The position numbers and the translations under genes were made by a program. From Hyphomicrobium sp. (GTDB lineage: Bacteria > Pseudomonadota > Alphaproteobacteria > Rhizobiales > Hyphomicrobiaceae), in contig NZ_WBUE01000018.1 of the NCBI RefSeq assembly GCF_009026145.1, positions 24,617 through 88,616 of the forward strand: a stretch of 64,000 nucleotides of DNA, in the 5' to 3' direction. Below, one piece after another: positions 30,183 to 39,858 of this stretch (within the stretch, counting starts at the first letter, position 1; every line of letters begins with the position of its first letter). The notes under the pieces are model-generated. The model saw only the letters and a list, made by a program, of their open reading frames with translations. It did no database searches and was not told where the DNA came from.

Positions 30183-31610
30183 TCAGTAATTGACCGTCGA
30201 GCGCAGGCCGAACACCGCTGCATTCGGCACCGCGGTGGTGGGGTCCTCAGGGTCGCCCACGTGGCCGCCCGGGTTCCAGAAGTATTGGAAATCCGGCTGC
30301 AGGGTCAGTCCCGGCATGATTTGCGCCGCGTAGCTCACCTCGAGCATGCCTTCGAAGCTCGGGATCACCGGAAATCCCTGCTCCTTGTTGTAGTCGATGA
30401 TCTGCGCCGAGACGCCGGTATAGGCAAAGCCGATGCCCAGCAGGTCGTGCGGGCGCGCCGACCACACGCCGTCGAGTGTCAGGCCCGCCTCCCAATAGAG
30501 CTCGATCATGTTGCCCTCCGACGGGGCACCGATGATGCGGCCGAACACGGCGACGCCCTTGGGATCGTCATCTCCCGGCAGTCGATAGATCATCTGATCG
30601 AGAACGAGGTAGAGGGCATGATCGTGCTCGGCCAAGACGCCGGGGACAGGCTGCAGACCGATCGGCAGGCCGGCCGATCCCGTCGCCGTCTGCTCGAAGC
30701 TGCCGTAGAGCTTCCACCCCCCGAGCTTCAGGGTTCCAGGCAGCGCGCCTTCGCCCTGGTTGTATTTGATCGCCGCCTCGATAAAGAGCAGTGGATCGTT
30801 GAGCGGAAAGTCGAGCCCGTTGGGGTTGCACTCCTGCGGCAGGTCCGCGGCGCAATCGCCAGCCGGATCGCCACTAAACACGCCGACGAGAAATCCGAGG
30901 TTGTCGGTTGGGTTGAAGGAGAGCCGCACGGCCGGCGCGGCGAGCGGATAGGCGGGACCACCGTCGGGGATGTTGATGCCCGCGATCGCCGGCCAGCCCC
31001 AGGAAGCGTTGAGGAAGGCGCCCGCGCCTTCACTGATCAAGAATTCGCTGTCGGCGGACAGCTGCCCGAAGCGGAGCGAAAGATGGTCGCCGAGCAGCTT
31101 CTGCTCCAGCCACAGCTCGAACAAGCGCGTCGAGGCGAATGCCTCTATGAAGCTGACAGGCATGAGAGCGCCGAGGTCGGTGGCGGTGATACTGCGGCCG
31201 TGGATCTGATAGCCGTTGGTGAAGAATGTAAGGCCATCCCAGCCGATCATCTTCTCGAGGTCGACGCTGAGCGCCACCTCGAGACGTCCGTCATAGAAGG
31301 CCTCCTGCGCAAAGCCGCCCGTGGGATTACCGAGCACCTCGCCGATGTAGTTGATGGCGTAGGTGATGCCGCGCCCGGCCAGCGCCGAGCGGATGCCGCC
31401 AGGATCACCGAACTCACGCGGGAAACTGACGGCGATCGAGGGCTCTGGAAGCCCGGGGATACGATCGCCTTCCTGCTCGATGGTCTGCGCCATGGCCGGC
31501 TGGGCGCCAGCCCACGCCAGCACGAACAGCGCGCACGCCGAAGCGCTCCGGCGCCGCCGCCCGCCAGCCGCACCGAAGTTGTCCGCCACGCGACGCGGCT
31601 GCCGAGCCAT
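30183..31610 (-). CDS. OprB-family carbohydrate-selective porin
   Basis: A 475-residue outer-membrane porin of the OprB type. The long, basic signal peptide ends near AQPAMA-QT (about residue 42). IRSALAGRGITYAINYIGEVLGNPTGG begins the barrel, as in OprB, and the protein ends in a strand with aromatic finish (FGLRSTVNY). The ATG is chosen because GGGAG lies five bases upstream. Members let sugars diffuse into the periplasm. It is upstream of and co-directional with miaA. Confidence 0.9.
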   Translation of the reverse strand: MARQPRRVADNFGAAGGRRRRSASACALFVLAWAGAQPAMAQTIEQEGDRIPGLPEPSIAVSFPREFGDPGGIRSALAGRGITYAINYIGEVLGNPTGGFAQEAFYDGRLEVALSVDLEKMIGWDGLTFFTNGYQIHGRSITATDLGALMPVSFIEAFASTRLFELWLEQKLLGDHLSLRFGQLSADSEFLISEGAGAFLNASWGWPAIAGINIPDGGPAYPLAAPAVRLSFNPTDNLGFLVGVFSGDPAGDCAADLPQECNPNGLDFPLNDPLLFIEAAIKYNQGEGALPGTLKLGGWKLYGSFEQTATGSAGLPIGLQPVPGVLAEHDHALYLVLDQMIYRLPGDDDPKGVAVFGRIIGAPSEGNMIELYWEAGLTLDGVWSARPHDLLGIGFAYTGVSAQIIDYNKEQGFPVIPSFEGMLEVSYAAQIMPGLTLQPDFQYFWNPGGHVGDPEDPTTAVPNAAVFGLRSTVNY

Positions 31611-31997
31611 GCTCGCTCCCAGTTCGCCATTGCCGAGACATGCCTGGACGCCGTCCAGGCGGGGCATGCCGGGGCGTGCACACAGCTGCGAAAATTCGCA
31701 CGATTCGTTTCCCCCAAACCCATATCCCCGCTGCGAGATGCTGTACGTCCACTCAGCTGCAAATAATTGTCATGAGCAGAAATAAGGTGGAGACATACGC
31801 GTGCGTCCGCGTGCGCCAGGAGCCGGCTCGGCGCCGCGGCGTCCATTGCCCGGCACGCTGCGACAGCGATTCGCGCCCCGCATGTGCAACGCGCATCGGC
31901 GCAGCGGGCTTGTCGCGCTCCACCGAAGCCGCTAGCCATTGACTTACGGTCTACGGCGACGCGGGCGTGCACCGCCACCAGCGAAGGAGAAGTGCGC
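31611..31997. other. Intergenic region between divergent genes
   Basis: About 390 bases between the divergent OprB porin and CDGSH genes, so it holds at least two promoters. A more AT-rich patch lies at 31737-31795. No gene or repeat recognised. Confidence 0.5.
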
Positions 31998-32240
31998 ATG
32001 GCAGAGGAGGCAATCGTCGCGCAGGCGGGGCCCTATCAAGTCGAGCTCAGCGAGGGAAAGCCATACTTCTACTGCCGCTGCGGACGCTCCAAGAATCAGC
32101 CCTTCTGTGATGGCTCGCACAGCGGCACCGGCATCGAGCCGTTGCGCTTCGTCGTCGACCACACCGGCACATTCAACATTTGCGGCTGCAAACAAACGGA
32201 TGACGAGCCGTTCTGCGACGGATCGCATCTTTTGCTCTAG
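31998..32240 (+). CDS. CDGSH iron-sulfur domain protein (double)
   Basis: An 80-residue protein with two CDGSH-type [2Fe-2S] sites: YCRCGRSKNQPFCDGSH (about 26-42) and ICGCKQTDDEPFCDGSH (about 61-77). Each has the C-X-C-X2-(S/T)-X3-P-X-C-D-G-(S/T/A)-H ligand pattern. AAGGAG eight bases before the ATG sets the start. Such proteins are small redox or cluster-transfer proteins. It is 30 bases upstream of livH and may be co-transcribed with the transporter. Confidence 0.93.
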   Translation: MAEEAIVAQAGPYQVELSEGKPYFYCRCGRSKNQPFCDGSHSGTGIEPLRFVVDHTGTFNICGCKQTDDEPFCDGSHLLL

Positions 32241-32270
32241 AGTGCGGGAGGTTCGGCGACCGGGGGAAGC

Positions 32271-33185
32271 ATGGAATACTTCGTTCAGCAGCTGATCAAC
32301 GGCCTGTCGCTCGGCGCGATATATGGACTAATCGCCATCGGCTACACGATGGTGTTCGGCATCATCGGCATGGTGAACTTCGCCCACGGCGACGTGTTCA
32401 TGGTCTCCGCCTTCATCGCCCTCATCCTGTTTCTGATCCTGACGCAAATTCTGGGCGTCGGCGCGCTCGGCCTGGCACTCCTCATCGTGCTCGTGCTCGG
32501 CATGGCGCTCACCGCGCTGTGGAGCTGGGTCATCGAGCGCATCGCCTATCGTCCCTTGGCGGGCTCGTTCCGCCTCGCGCCGCTGATCTCCGCCATCGGC
32601 ATGTCGATCTTCCTGTCGAACTTCGTGCAAGTGGCGCAGGGCCCGCGCAACAAGCCGGTGCCGCCGATGCTCAACGACGTGATCAGCGTTCCCATCGGCG
32701 CCGGCTCGGTCACCATCTCGGAAAAGCAGTTCCTCATCTTTATCGTCACCGCGGTGCTGCTCGTCGCCTTCTGGGCGCTCGTGCAGAAGACCAAGCTCGG
32801 CCGCGCCCAGCGCGCCTGCGAGCAGGACCGGCGCATGGCCGCCCTGATCGGCGTCGACGTCAATCGCACCGTGTCGCTAACGTTCGTCGTCGGCGGCGCG
32901 CTCGCCGCCGTCGCCGGACTGATGTTCATGACCTACTATGGCGTCGTCAATTTCAGCGACGGCTTCACCCCGGGCGTCAAAGCCTTCACCGCGGCGGTGC
33001 TCGGCGGCATCGGCTCGCTGCCCGGCGCGGTCATCGGCGGCCTGCTCATCGGGCTCATCGAGACTATGTGGTCGGCGTACTTTTCGATCGACTATAAGGA
33101 CGTCGCGGCGTTTTCCATCCTCGCCGTCACGTTGATCTTCATGCCGTCCGGCCTGCTCGGCCGACCCGATGTCGAGAAGGTTTGA
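32271..33185 (+). CDS. livH: Branched-chain amino-acid ABC transporter permease LivH
   Basis: A 304-residue inner-membrane permease. It begins MEYFVQQLINGLSLGAIYGL and has the family segments GYTMVFGIIGMVNFAHGD and GVVNFSDGFTPGVKAFTAAVLGGIGSLPGA. About eight membrane spans are visible. With LivM it forms the channel; the ribosome-binding site is GGGGGAAG. First gene of livHMGF. Confidence 0.96.
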   Translation: MEYFVQQLINGLSLGAIYGLIAIGYTMVFGIIGMVNFAHGDVFMVSAFIALILFLILTQILGVGALGLALLIVLVLGMALTALWSWVIERIAYRPLAGSFRLAPLISAIGMSIFLSNFVQVAQGPRNKPVPPMLNDVISVPIGAGSVTISEKQFLIFIVTAVLLVAFWALVQKTKLGRAQRACEQDRRMAALIGVDVNRTVSLTFVVGGALAAVAGLMFMTYYGVVNFSDGFTPGVKAFTAAVLGGIGSLPGAVIGGLLIGLIETMWSAYFSIDYKDVAAFSILAVTLIFMPSGLLGRPDVEKV

Positions 33186-33188
33186 TCC

Positions 33189-34592
33189 ATGAGCGCGGGC
33201 AGCCAGGGCGGGCTGCCGCCCGTATCGGCCGCAATTCTGACGGCCGCCAAGGACGCAGCCGTTTGGGCGCTCGTCGCACTCGGACTGTGCTTCCCGCTCA
33301 TCGCCTTCCGCACCGAGCGCGACCTCTCCCTGCAGACGGTGCTCGAGGCGCGGCCGCTGCTCGTAGCGCTGATCGTCGCTGCGGTATTTCTGGGCCGGCT
33401 CCTGTGGCGCCTCTATGCGCACCCCACGCGGCCACGGCGCGTGCTCTTTCCGCCCCTCGATCTATCCGATCATCACAAGGTCTGGCTGCCGCGCGCCGGC
33501 CTTGCCGTGCTGCTGCTGTTCCCGTTCCTCGCCTTGCTGCTGACCGGGCAGGGCGGCGCGGTGAAATGGATCGATAATTTCGGTGTGCAGATCCTCATCT
33601 ACGTGATGCTCGCCTGGGGCCTCAACATTGTCGTCGGCCTCGCCGGGCTGCTCGACCTCGGCTATGTCGCGTTCTATGCCGTCGGCGCCTACGCCTATGC
33701 CATCATCGCCACCTATGTGATCCCGGCGACCGTCCCCGTGCTCGGGCCGTGGGCGTTCTGGATCTGCCTGCCCATCGCCGGCATCCTCGCCGCCTTCTGG
33801 GGCTTGATGCTCGGCTTCCCGGTGCTGCGCCTGCGCGGCGATTACCTCGCCATCGTCACACTGGCGTTCGGCGAGATCATCCGCCTCGTGCTCATCAACT
33901 GGGTCGACCTCACCAACGGCAACGTCGGCATCCAGACGCCGCGCATCACGTTCTTCGGGCTCCCCTTCGGCTCGCGCACCGGCGAGACGACGTTTGCCGA
34001 CGTGTTCCACCTGCCCGGCTCGACGACCGTGCACCGCTCGATCTTTCTCTATTACGTCATCCTGGCACTGGCGCTGCTGGTCGCGTTCGTGACCCAGCGC
34101 ATGCGCAGGTTGCCGATCGGGCGCGCGTGGGAAGCCTTGCGCGAGGACGAGATCGCCTGCCGCTCGCTCGGCATCAACACCGTCAACACCAAGCTCACCG
34201 CCTTCGCCATGGGCGCGCTGTTCGGCGGGCTCGCCGGCGCCTTCTTCGGGGCCCGCCAGGGCTTCGTCAATCCGCGCTCGTTCGAGTTCATGGAATCGGC
34301 GACGATCCTCGCCATCGTCGTGCTCGGCGGCATGGGCTCGCTGGTCGGCGTCGCCGTGGCCGCCGTCGCCATCATCGGCGGCATCGAGCTGTTGCGCGAG
34401 CTCGACTGGCTCAAGTCCATCTTCGGCCCCGACTTCGACCCCGGCCAATACCGCATGCTCATCTTCGGCTTCGCCATGGTGCTGATGATGGTGTGGCGCC
34501 CGCGCGGCCTCATCGCCTCGCGCGAGCCCTCCATCGCGCTGCACGAGGCCAAGGCTGTCTCCGGCGCCCACGTCAAGGAAGGGCACGGCTGA
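33189..34592 (+). CDS. livM: Branched-chain amino-acid ABC transporter permease LivM
   Basis: A 467-residue permease, starting three bases after the livH stop. An extra N-terminal ~115-residue part with about three membrane spans precedes the LivM core. The core motifs are NIVVGLAGLLDLGYVAFYAVGAY, GFPVLRLRGDYLAIVTLAFGEI and RAWEALREDEIACRSLGIN. Its stop shares one base with the livG start (TGATG). Confidence 0.96.
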   Translation: MSAGSQGGLPPVSAAILTAAKDAAVWALVALGLCFPLIAFRTERDLSLQTVLEARPLLVALIVAAVFLGRLLWRLYAHPTRPRRVLFPPLDLSDHHKVWLPRAGLAVLLLFPFLALLLTGQGGAVKWIDNFGVQILIYVMLAWGLNIVVGLAGLLDLGYVAFYAVGAYAYAIIATYVIPATVPVLGPWAFWICLPIAGILAAFWGLMLGFPVLRLRGDYLAIVTLAFGEIIRLVLINWVDLTNGNVGIQTPRITFFGLPFGSRTGETTFADVFHLPGSTTVHRSIFLYYVILALALLVAFVTQRMRRLPIGRAWEALREDEIACRSLGINTVNTKLTAFAMGALFGGLAGAFFGARQGFVNPRSFEFMESATILAIVVLGGMGSLVGVAVAAVAIIGGIELLRELDWLKSIFGPDFDPGQYRMLIFGFAMVLMMVWRPRGLIASREPSIALHEAKAVSGAHVKEGHG

Positions 34593-35512
34593 TGCGCTGG
34601 CTGCGCGACCCGCTGCTCGTCGTCGAGGGCCTCACCATGCGCTTCGGCGGTCTTGTCGCCGTGCGCGATCTGTCGTTCTCGGTCGGCCGCGGCGACATCA
34701 CCGCGCTCATCGGTCCGAACGGCGCCGGTAAGACCACCGTGTTCAACTGCATAACCGGCTTCTACAGGCCGACGAGTGGGCTTATGGCGCTGTCGACCGG
34801 CGCCCCCATCGAGGCGGAAGCCGTCGCCCAGCTCACCGCCTCGAGCCGCCGCTACGCGTGCCGCGATGGTCGTATGGGGAGCGACGGGCTCTTCCTGCTC
34901 GAGCGCATGCCGGACTTCGAGATCGCGCGGCGCGCGCGCGTCGCCCGCACGTTTCAGAACATCCGCCTGTTTCCCGGCATGACGGCGCTGGAGAACCTAA
35001 TCGTCGCGCAGCACAATCCGCTGATGCACGCGTCCGGATGGTCGCTGCTCGGCCTCCTCGGCGCGCCCAGCTACGCGCAGGCGGAGAAGGCGGCGGTCAA
35101 TATGGCGCGCTACTGGCTCGACCGCATCGAGCTGACGCACCGCGCCGACGACGCGGCGGGCTCGCTGCCCTATGGCGATCAGCGCCGCCTCGAGATTGCG
35201 CGCGCCATGTGCACCGACCCGGTCCTGCTTTGCCTCGACGAGCCGGCCGCCGGGCTCAATCCGCGCGAGAGCACGGCGCTCAATACGCTGCTGCGCGCCA
35301 TTCGCGACGAGCACGCCACCTCCATCCTGCTCATCGAGCACGACATGTCGGTGGTCATGGAGATCTCCGACCACGTCATCGTGCTCGAATATGGCTTGCG
35401 CATCTCCGACGGCACGCCGGACAGCGTGCGCAACGATCCCAAAGTCGTGGCGGCATACCTCGGCGTCGAGGATGAGGAAGTCGCACGCGCCGAGGCGGAG
35501 GTGGGCTTATGA
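34592..35512 (+). CDS. livG: Branched-chain amino-acid ABC transporter ATPase LivG
   Basis: A 306-residue ATPase. Walker A is GPNGAGKTT (near residue 43), the Q-loop is ARTFQN, the signature region is SLPYGDQRRLEIARA, Walker B is VLLCLDEP and the switch histidine is in IEHDMSVV. It is about 50 residues longer than typical LivG. Most of the excess is an insert of roughly 35 residues between Walker A and the Q-loop (near 68-105, including SSRRYACRDGRMGSDGLF). Overlaps livF by four bases. Confidence 0.96.
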   Translation: MRWLRDPLLVVEGLTMRFGGLVAVRDLSFSVGRGDITALIGPNGAGKTTVFNCITGFYRPTSGLMALSTGAPIEAEAVAQLTASSRRYACRDGRMGSDGLFLLERMPDFEIARRARVARTFQNIRLFPGMTALENLIVAQHNPLMHASGWSLLGLLGAPSYAQAEKAAVNMARYWLDRIELTHRADDAAGSLPYGDQRRLEIARAMCTDPVLLCLDEPAAGLNPRESTALNTLLRAIRDEHATSILLIEHDMSVVMEISDHVIVLEYGLRISDGTPDSVRNDPKVVAAYLGVEDEEVARAEAEVGL

Positions 35513-36234
35513 CCGCGCCGCTTCTGTCGCTGCACGGCGTCACCGCCTGCTACGGCAATATCGCCGCCCTGCACGACGTTGGTCTCGATGTGCCGGCCGG
35601 TGAGATCGTCACGCTCATCGGCGCCAATGGGGCCGGCAAGTCGACCTTGATGATGACGATCTTCGGCAACCCGCGCGCGCGCGATGGACGCATCCTGTTC
35701 GAGGGGCGCGACATCACGCAAATGCCGACGCACGAGATCGCCCGCCTCGGCCTGGCGCAATCGCCGGAGGGGCGGCGCATCTTCGGCCGCATGACGGTCG
35801 AGGAGAACCTGCGCATGGGCGCCGAGTTCGCCGGGCATGGCGATTACGAGCGCGAGCTCGCACACGTCACGGCGATCTTTCCGCGCCTGCGCGAGCGCCT
35901 CAGCCAGCGCGGCGGCACGCTATCGGGTGGCGAGCAGCAGATGCTGGCCATCGCGCGCGCCCTGATGAGCCGGCCCAAGCTCCTGTTGCTCGATGAGCCT
36001 TCGCTCGGCCTTGCTCCGCTCATCGTCAAGCAGATCTTCCAGGTGATCGCCGACCTCAATGCCCGCGAAAAACTCACGGTGTTCCTCGTCGAGCAGAACG
36101 CGTTCCATGCCCTGCGCCTCGCCCACCGCGCGTACGTCATGGTCAATGGCGCCATCACGCTGCGCGGCACCGGCCAGGAGCTGCTGGCGAGCCCCGAGGT
36201 CCGCGCCGCCTATCTCGAAGGTGGACGCCGCTAG
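35509..36234 (+). CDS. livF: Branched-chain amino-acid ABC transporter ATPase LivF
   Basis: A 241-residue ATPase. Walker A is GANGAGKST, the LivF-typical LAQSPEGRRIFGRMTVEENL is present, the signature is LSGGEQQMLAIARALM, and Walker B is LLLLDEPSLGL. It pairs with LivG on the cytoplasmic side of LivHM. It starts within the livG stop (ATGA). Confidence 0.96.
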   Translation: MTAPLLSLHGVTACYGNIAALHDVGLDVPAGEIVTLIGANGAGKSTLMMTIFGNPRARDGRILFEGRDITQMPTHEIARLGLAQSPEGRRIFGRMTVEENLRMGAEFAGHGDYERELAHVTAIFPRLRERLSQRGGTLSGGEQQMLAIARALMSRPKLLLLDEPSLGLAPLIVKQIFQVIADLNAREKLTVFLVEQNAFHALRLAHRAYVMVNGAITLRGTGQELLASPEVRAAYLEGGRR

Positions 36235-36252
36235 TGTGATGGAACGGATGCG

Positions 36253-36630
36253 ATGAGCTTCTACGACACCGGCGCCAACGGCCCCTGGATCTTCCTGTTG
36301 GTGACCGTGCTCATGGGCGGCTCGGCCGCGCATGCCACCGGCTCGGCCATCGCATCCACCTGGCGCCCATCCTGGCAAGTGCTGGGGGCGGCGCTGCTGC
36401 TCACGTTGGCGGTTCGCTTCTTTCACTACGCCCTGTTTCACGAGACGCTGCTTTCGCTGAAGAATTTCATCGTCGACTACATCGTGGTCGTGACCGCCTG
36501 CGCTTGGGGCTATCGCATGACGCGCGTGCGCCAAATGGTGGAGCAGTATCCGTGGGCATACGAGCGCGCCGGATTGTTCTGGTGGCGGCGCCGGCGGGAG
36601 TCGCCGACGCAAACGACCCCGCGGGGATGA
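36253..36630 (+). CDS. Small membrane protein of the liv operon (DUF6867-like)
   Basis: A 125-residue protein with about three membrane spans (WIFLLVTVLMGGSAA; VLGAALLLTLAVRFFHYALF; FIVDYIVVVTACAWGYRM) and a basic C-terminal tail. It lies 18 bases after livF and 80 bases before livK, so it belongs to the operon. I recall small proteins of this kind (DUF6867) beside liv genes in Hyphomicrobiales; the family name is tentative. It could be an accessory subunit of the permease. Confidence 0.8.
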   Translation: MSFYDTGANGPWIFLLVTVLMGGSAAHATGSAIASTWRPSWQVLGAALLLTLAVRFFHYALFHETLLSLKNFIVDYIVVVTACAWGYRMTRVRQMVEQYPWAYERAGLFWWRRRRESPTQTTPRG

Positions 36631-36710
36631 CTTTTGCCCCAATTCGGACGAACATGCGCACCATTGCCCGCCGCGCTCCCGCGCGCCCGTCGTCAGCACG
36701 AGAGGACCTC

Positions 36711-37835
36711 ATGAAATCAGCAGCGACCCTTGCAGCCCTGGCGCTCGCCTTCGCCGCCTTGTTCGCCGGCTGCGACAGTGGACCGGAGAAGCTGAAAATG
36801 GGCGTCGCCGGGCCGATGACCGGGACTGATGCGGCCTTCGGTGCGCAGCTGAAGAACGGGGTCGAGCAAGCCGTCGCCGACATCAACGCGGCAGGCGGCA
36901 TCAATGGCCAGCAGATCGAGCTGTTCGTCGGCGACGACGCGGCCGATCCGCGCCAGGGGGTCTCGGTCGCCAACAACTTCCTCGGCGAAGGCGTCCATTT
37001 TGTCGTCGGACACTTCAACTCCGGCGTCTCCATGCCGGCGTCCGAAGTCTACGTCGACAACGGCATCCTGATGATCACGCCCGCCTCCACCAACCCGATG
37101 GTGACCGACCGCAAGCTCTGGAACGTGTTCCGCACCTGCGGCCGCGACGATCAGCAGGGCGCCGTCGCCGGCAAGTACATCGCCGACAACTTGAAGGACA
37201 AGAAGGTGGCGGTTGTCCACGACAAGACGACGTACGGCAAAGGTCTTGCCGACGAGACGAAGAAGGCGATGAACAATCTCGGCGTGACCGAGGTGCTCTA
37301 CGAAGGCGTTAGTGCCGGCGAGAAGGACTTCACCGCCCTCGTCTCCAAGCTGAAGAACGCCGGCGTTGAGGTGCTGTATTGGGGCGGCGTGCACACTGCC
37401 GGGGGCTTGGTGCTGCGGCAGATGCGCGATCAGGGCGTCGGCGCCCTCTTCATGTCCGGCGACGGCATCGCCAGCGACGAGTTCGCCGCCATCGCCGGGC
37501 CCGGCGCCGAAGGCACGCTGATGACGTTCGGTCCCGACCCGCAGAAGCGCCCCGAGGCAAAGGAGATCATCGAGAAGTTCGAGGCGCGCGAATACAAGCC
37601 CGAAGCCTATACGCTGTACAGCTACGCCGCGGTGCAGATCCTCAAGCAGGCGATCGAGGCAACGCAATCGACCGACCCCAAGACGGTGGCCGCCTACATG
37701 CGCACCGGAGTGACGTTCAACACCGTGATCGGCGACATCGCCTTCGACGAAAAGGGCGACATCAAGCAGGTCGCCTACGTGATGTACACGTGGCTGAAGC
37801 AGCCGGACGGGCGCCTCACCTACGTGCAGAACTAG
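36711..37835 (+). CDS. livK: Branched-chain amino-acid substrate-binding protein LivK
   Basis: A 374-residue periplasmic binding protein (type 1 fold). The N-terminus (TLAALALAFAALFAGC) resembles a lipoprotein signal, with cysteine about 21, though the -3 residue is F instead of L. The mature part starts LKMGVAGPMTG and has VVGHFNSGVSMPAS and VAVVHDKTTYGKG. GAGAGGA just upstream decides the ATG; a long frame upstream overlaps the preceding gene. Last gene of the operon, followed by a hairpin. Confidence 0.95.
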   Translation: MKSAATLAALALAFAALFAGCDSGPEKLKMGVAGPMTGTDAAFGAQLKNGVEQAVADINAAGGINGQQIELFVGDDAADPRQGVSVANNFLGEGVHFVVGHFNSGVSMPASEVYVDNGILMITPASTNPMVTDRKLWNVFRTCGRDDQQGAVAGKYIADNLKDKKVAVVHDKTTYGKGLADETKKAMNNLGVTEVLYEGVSAGEKDFTALVSKLKNAGVEVLYWGGVHTAGGLVLRQMRDQGVGALFMSGDGIASDEFAAIAGPGAEGTLMTFGPDPQKRPEAKEIIEKFEAREYKPEAYTLYSYAAVQILKQAIEATQSTDPKTVAAYMRTGVTFNTVIGDIAFDEKGDIKQVAYVMYTWLKQPDGRLTYVQN

Positions 37836-37854
37836 CGCGAAATAGCAGGCCCAT

Positions 37855-37879
37855 ACAGCGGCGTGCATCGCGCCGCTGT
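37855..37879 (+). terminator. Hairpin after livK
   Basis: A 9-bp perfect stem (ACAGCGGCG / CGCCGCTGT) with a 7-base loop, 20 bases after the livK stop. It is followed by CCTCGTTCT, only weakly T-rich. Confidence 0.6.
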
Positions 37880-37920
37880 CCTCGTTCTATCGAGTGAGCC
37901 GTGGACGGCTGGGAGTGTGA

Positions 37921-38121
37921 TCAATCGCGGCCTTGCGAAGCGGCCATGCACTCCGCAACGAGACGCTTCTCGATCAGTGCCAGATCGTCCGGCACCTTGA
38001 TGCCCGCCTGACGATACCCGCGGATCTTGGCTTGCACCTTGGCGTAGCATTCGCGTGGATCGTCAGTCTGCTCGAGCTCGGAGTTGAGCTGGGCAATTTC
38101 TCCTTGCATTTGGTTCGACAT
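37921..38121 (-). CDS. Small conserved protein, predicted helical
   Basis: A 66-residue acidic/helical protein (SNQMQGEIAQLNSELEQTDD ... ECYAKVQAKIRGYRQAGIKV, ending EKRLVAECMAASQGRD). The N-terminal half could form a short coiled coil. The ATG with AAAGG seven bases upstream is preferred over one eight codons earlier. It is convergent with the liv operon. Family not recognised. Confidence 0.7.
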   Translation of the reverse strand: MSNQMQGEIAQLNSELEQTDDPRECYAKVQAKIRGYRQAGIKVPDDLALIEKRLVAECMAASQGRD

Positions 38122-38553
38122 TACGCGGCCTTTGCCCTCAATCATTTCCTGCCTTCGTGCGCCCGGTAAGCCGGGTCGTATCGATCACCGATATAAGAGT
38201 CTGTTGGCATGCCCTAAGTAACTTTTCGTTTCACTTACGCAGTATCAAGAGTAGAGCGCTGACTTCAGTGGCTAACGTGACAATGTGCCCACAGTCACCA
38301 CTGATGCAGCGCAGCGTAAGCGCCCGCCGATTGTGGCAATATCTGGTTCGCGCAGTGGCGTTGTTGATCGAGGTCAAGCGACTCTTGTGTGCGTTGCAGC
38401 AACGGCATGCTGCATGTGGACTTTCCGCCCGCTCTCGCCTCGCTCGATCGCGACCACCGAGTAATGCCGCCCCAATTGAGCAGCAGTCGCTAGCGATTGA
38501 AGCCTGGGGCCCGCGTCTGCTAGGGCTCCGCTTCCCCTCCGCGAGGCCACCAC
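38122..38553. other. Intergenic region upstream of purB
   Basis: About 430 bases between divergent genes. The part around 38200-38290 is AT-richer and probably carries promoters. No gene, tRNA or riboswitch recognised; the purB ribosome-binding site is weak (TCCGCGAGG region). Confidence 0.5.
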
Positions 38554-39858
38554 ATGATTCCGCGCTACAGCCGTCCCGAGATGGTATCGATCTGGGACCC
38601 CGAGACCCGATTCCGCATCTGGTTCGAAATTGAAGCACACGCCGCCTCCGCCATGGCCGAGCTGGGCGTCATCCCGGGCGACGCCGCCAAGAAGATCTGG
38701 GACAAGGGCCGCAACGCCAAGTTCGACGTCGCCCGCATCGACGAAATCGAGCGCGAGACCAAGCACGACGTCATCGCCTTCCTCACTCACCTGGCGGAGA
38801 TTGTCGGCCCCGAGGCGCGTTTTGTGCATCAGGGCATGACCTCCTCGGACGTGCTCGACACCTGCCTCAACGTGCAGCTGACGCGCGCCGCCGATCTGTT
38901 GATCGCCGACGTCGATGCCCTGCTCGCCGCCTTGAAACGGCGCGCGTTCGAACACAAGACGACGCCGACCATCGGCCGTAGCCACGGCATCCATGCCGAG
39001 CCCGTTACCTTTGGCCTGAAGCTCGCCTACGCCTATGCCGAGTTCGCCCGCGCCAGGGAGCGGCTGCTCGCCGCGCGCCAGGAGGTGGCGACGTGCGCGC
39101 TGTCCGGGGCGGTCGGAACCTTCGCCAACATCGACCCGCGCATCGAGGCCTACGTGGCGGAAAAGATGGGCCTCAAGCCGGAGCCAATCTCCACCCAAGT
39201 GATCCCCCGCGACCGGCACGCGATGTACTTCGCCACCCTCGCCGTCGTCGCCGCCTCGGTCGAGCGGCTGGCGACCGAGATCCGCCACTTGCAGCGCACC
39301 GAGGTGCTCGAGGCCGAGGAATACTTCTCGGCGGGACAGAAGGGCTCCTCGGCCATGCCGCACAAGCGCAACCCGGTGCTGAGCGAGAACCTCACCGGCC
39401 TTTCTCGCATGGTGCGCGCCTATTCCATCCCGGCGCTGGAGAACGTCGCCCTCTGGCATGAGCGCGACATCTCGCACTCCTCCGTCGAGCGCATGATCGG
39501 ACCGGATGCGACGGTGACGCTCGACTTCGCGCTCGCCCGCCTCACCGGCATCATCGACAAGCTCGTCGTCTACCCGGAGAACATGCAGAAGAACCTCGAC
39601 AAGCTCGGGGGGCTGCACAATTCGCAGCGTGTGCTGCTGGCGCTCACGCAGGCCGGCGCCTCGCGCGAGGAGGCCTACGCACTGGTGCAGCGCAACGCCA
39701 TGAAGACTTGGGAGCAGGGCAAGGACTTCCTCACCGAGCTGAAGGCCGACAAGGAGGTCACGGCCAAACTGAGGCCGGCCGCGCTCGAGGCGATGTTCGA
39801 CCTCGGCTATCACTTCAAGCACGTCGACACGATCTTCAAGCGCGTGTTCGGCACTTAG
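38554..39858 (+). CDS. purB: Adenylosuccinate lyase
   Basis: A 434-residue fumarase/aspartase-superfamily enzyme that acts twice in purine synthesis (SAICAR to AICAR, and adenylosuccinate to AMP). It begins [28 protein letters not shown] and [10 protein letters not shown] carry substrate-binding and catalytic residues, and the signature loop is [11 protein letters not shown]. Its stop overlaps the stop of the convergent excalibur-protein gene by four bases. Confidence 0.97.
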   Translation: MIPRYSRPEMVSIWDPETRFRIWFEIEAHAASAMAELGVIPGDAAKKIWDKGRNAKFDVARIDEIERETKHDVIAFLTHLAEIVGPEARFVHQGMTSSDVLDTCLNVQLTRAADLLIADVDALLAALKRRAFEHKTTPTIGRSHGIHAEPVTFGLKLAYAYAEFARARERLLAARQEVATCALSGAVGTFANIDPRIEAYVAEKMGLKPEPISTQVIPRDRHAMYFATLAVVAASVERLATEIRHLQRTEVLEAEEYFSAGQKGSSAMPHKRNPVLSENLTGLSRMVRAYSIPALENVALWHERDISHSSVERMIGPDATVTLDFALARLTGIIDKLVVYPENMQKNLDKLGGLHNSQRVLLALTQAGASREEAYALVQRNAMKTWEQGKDFLTELKADKEVTAKLRPAALEAMFDLGYHFKHVDTIFKRVFGT

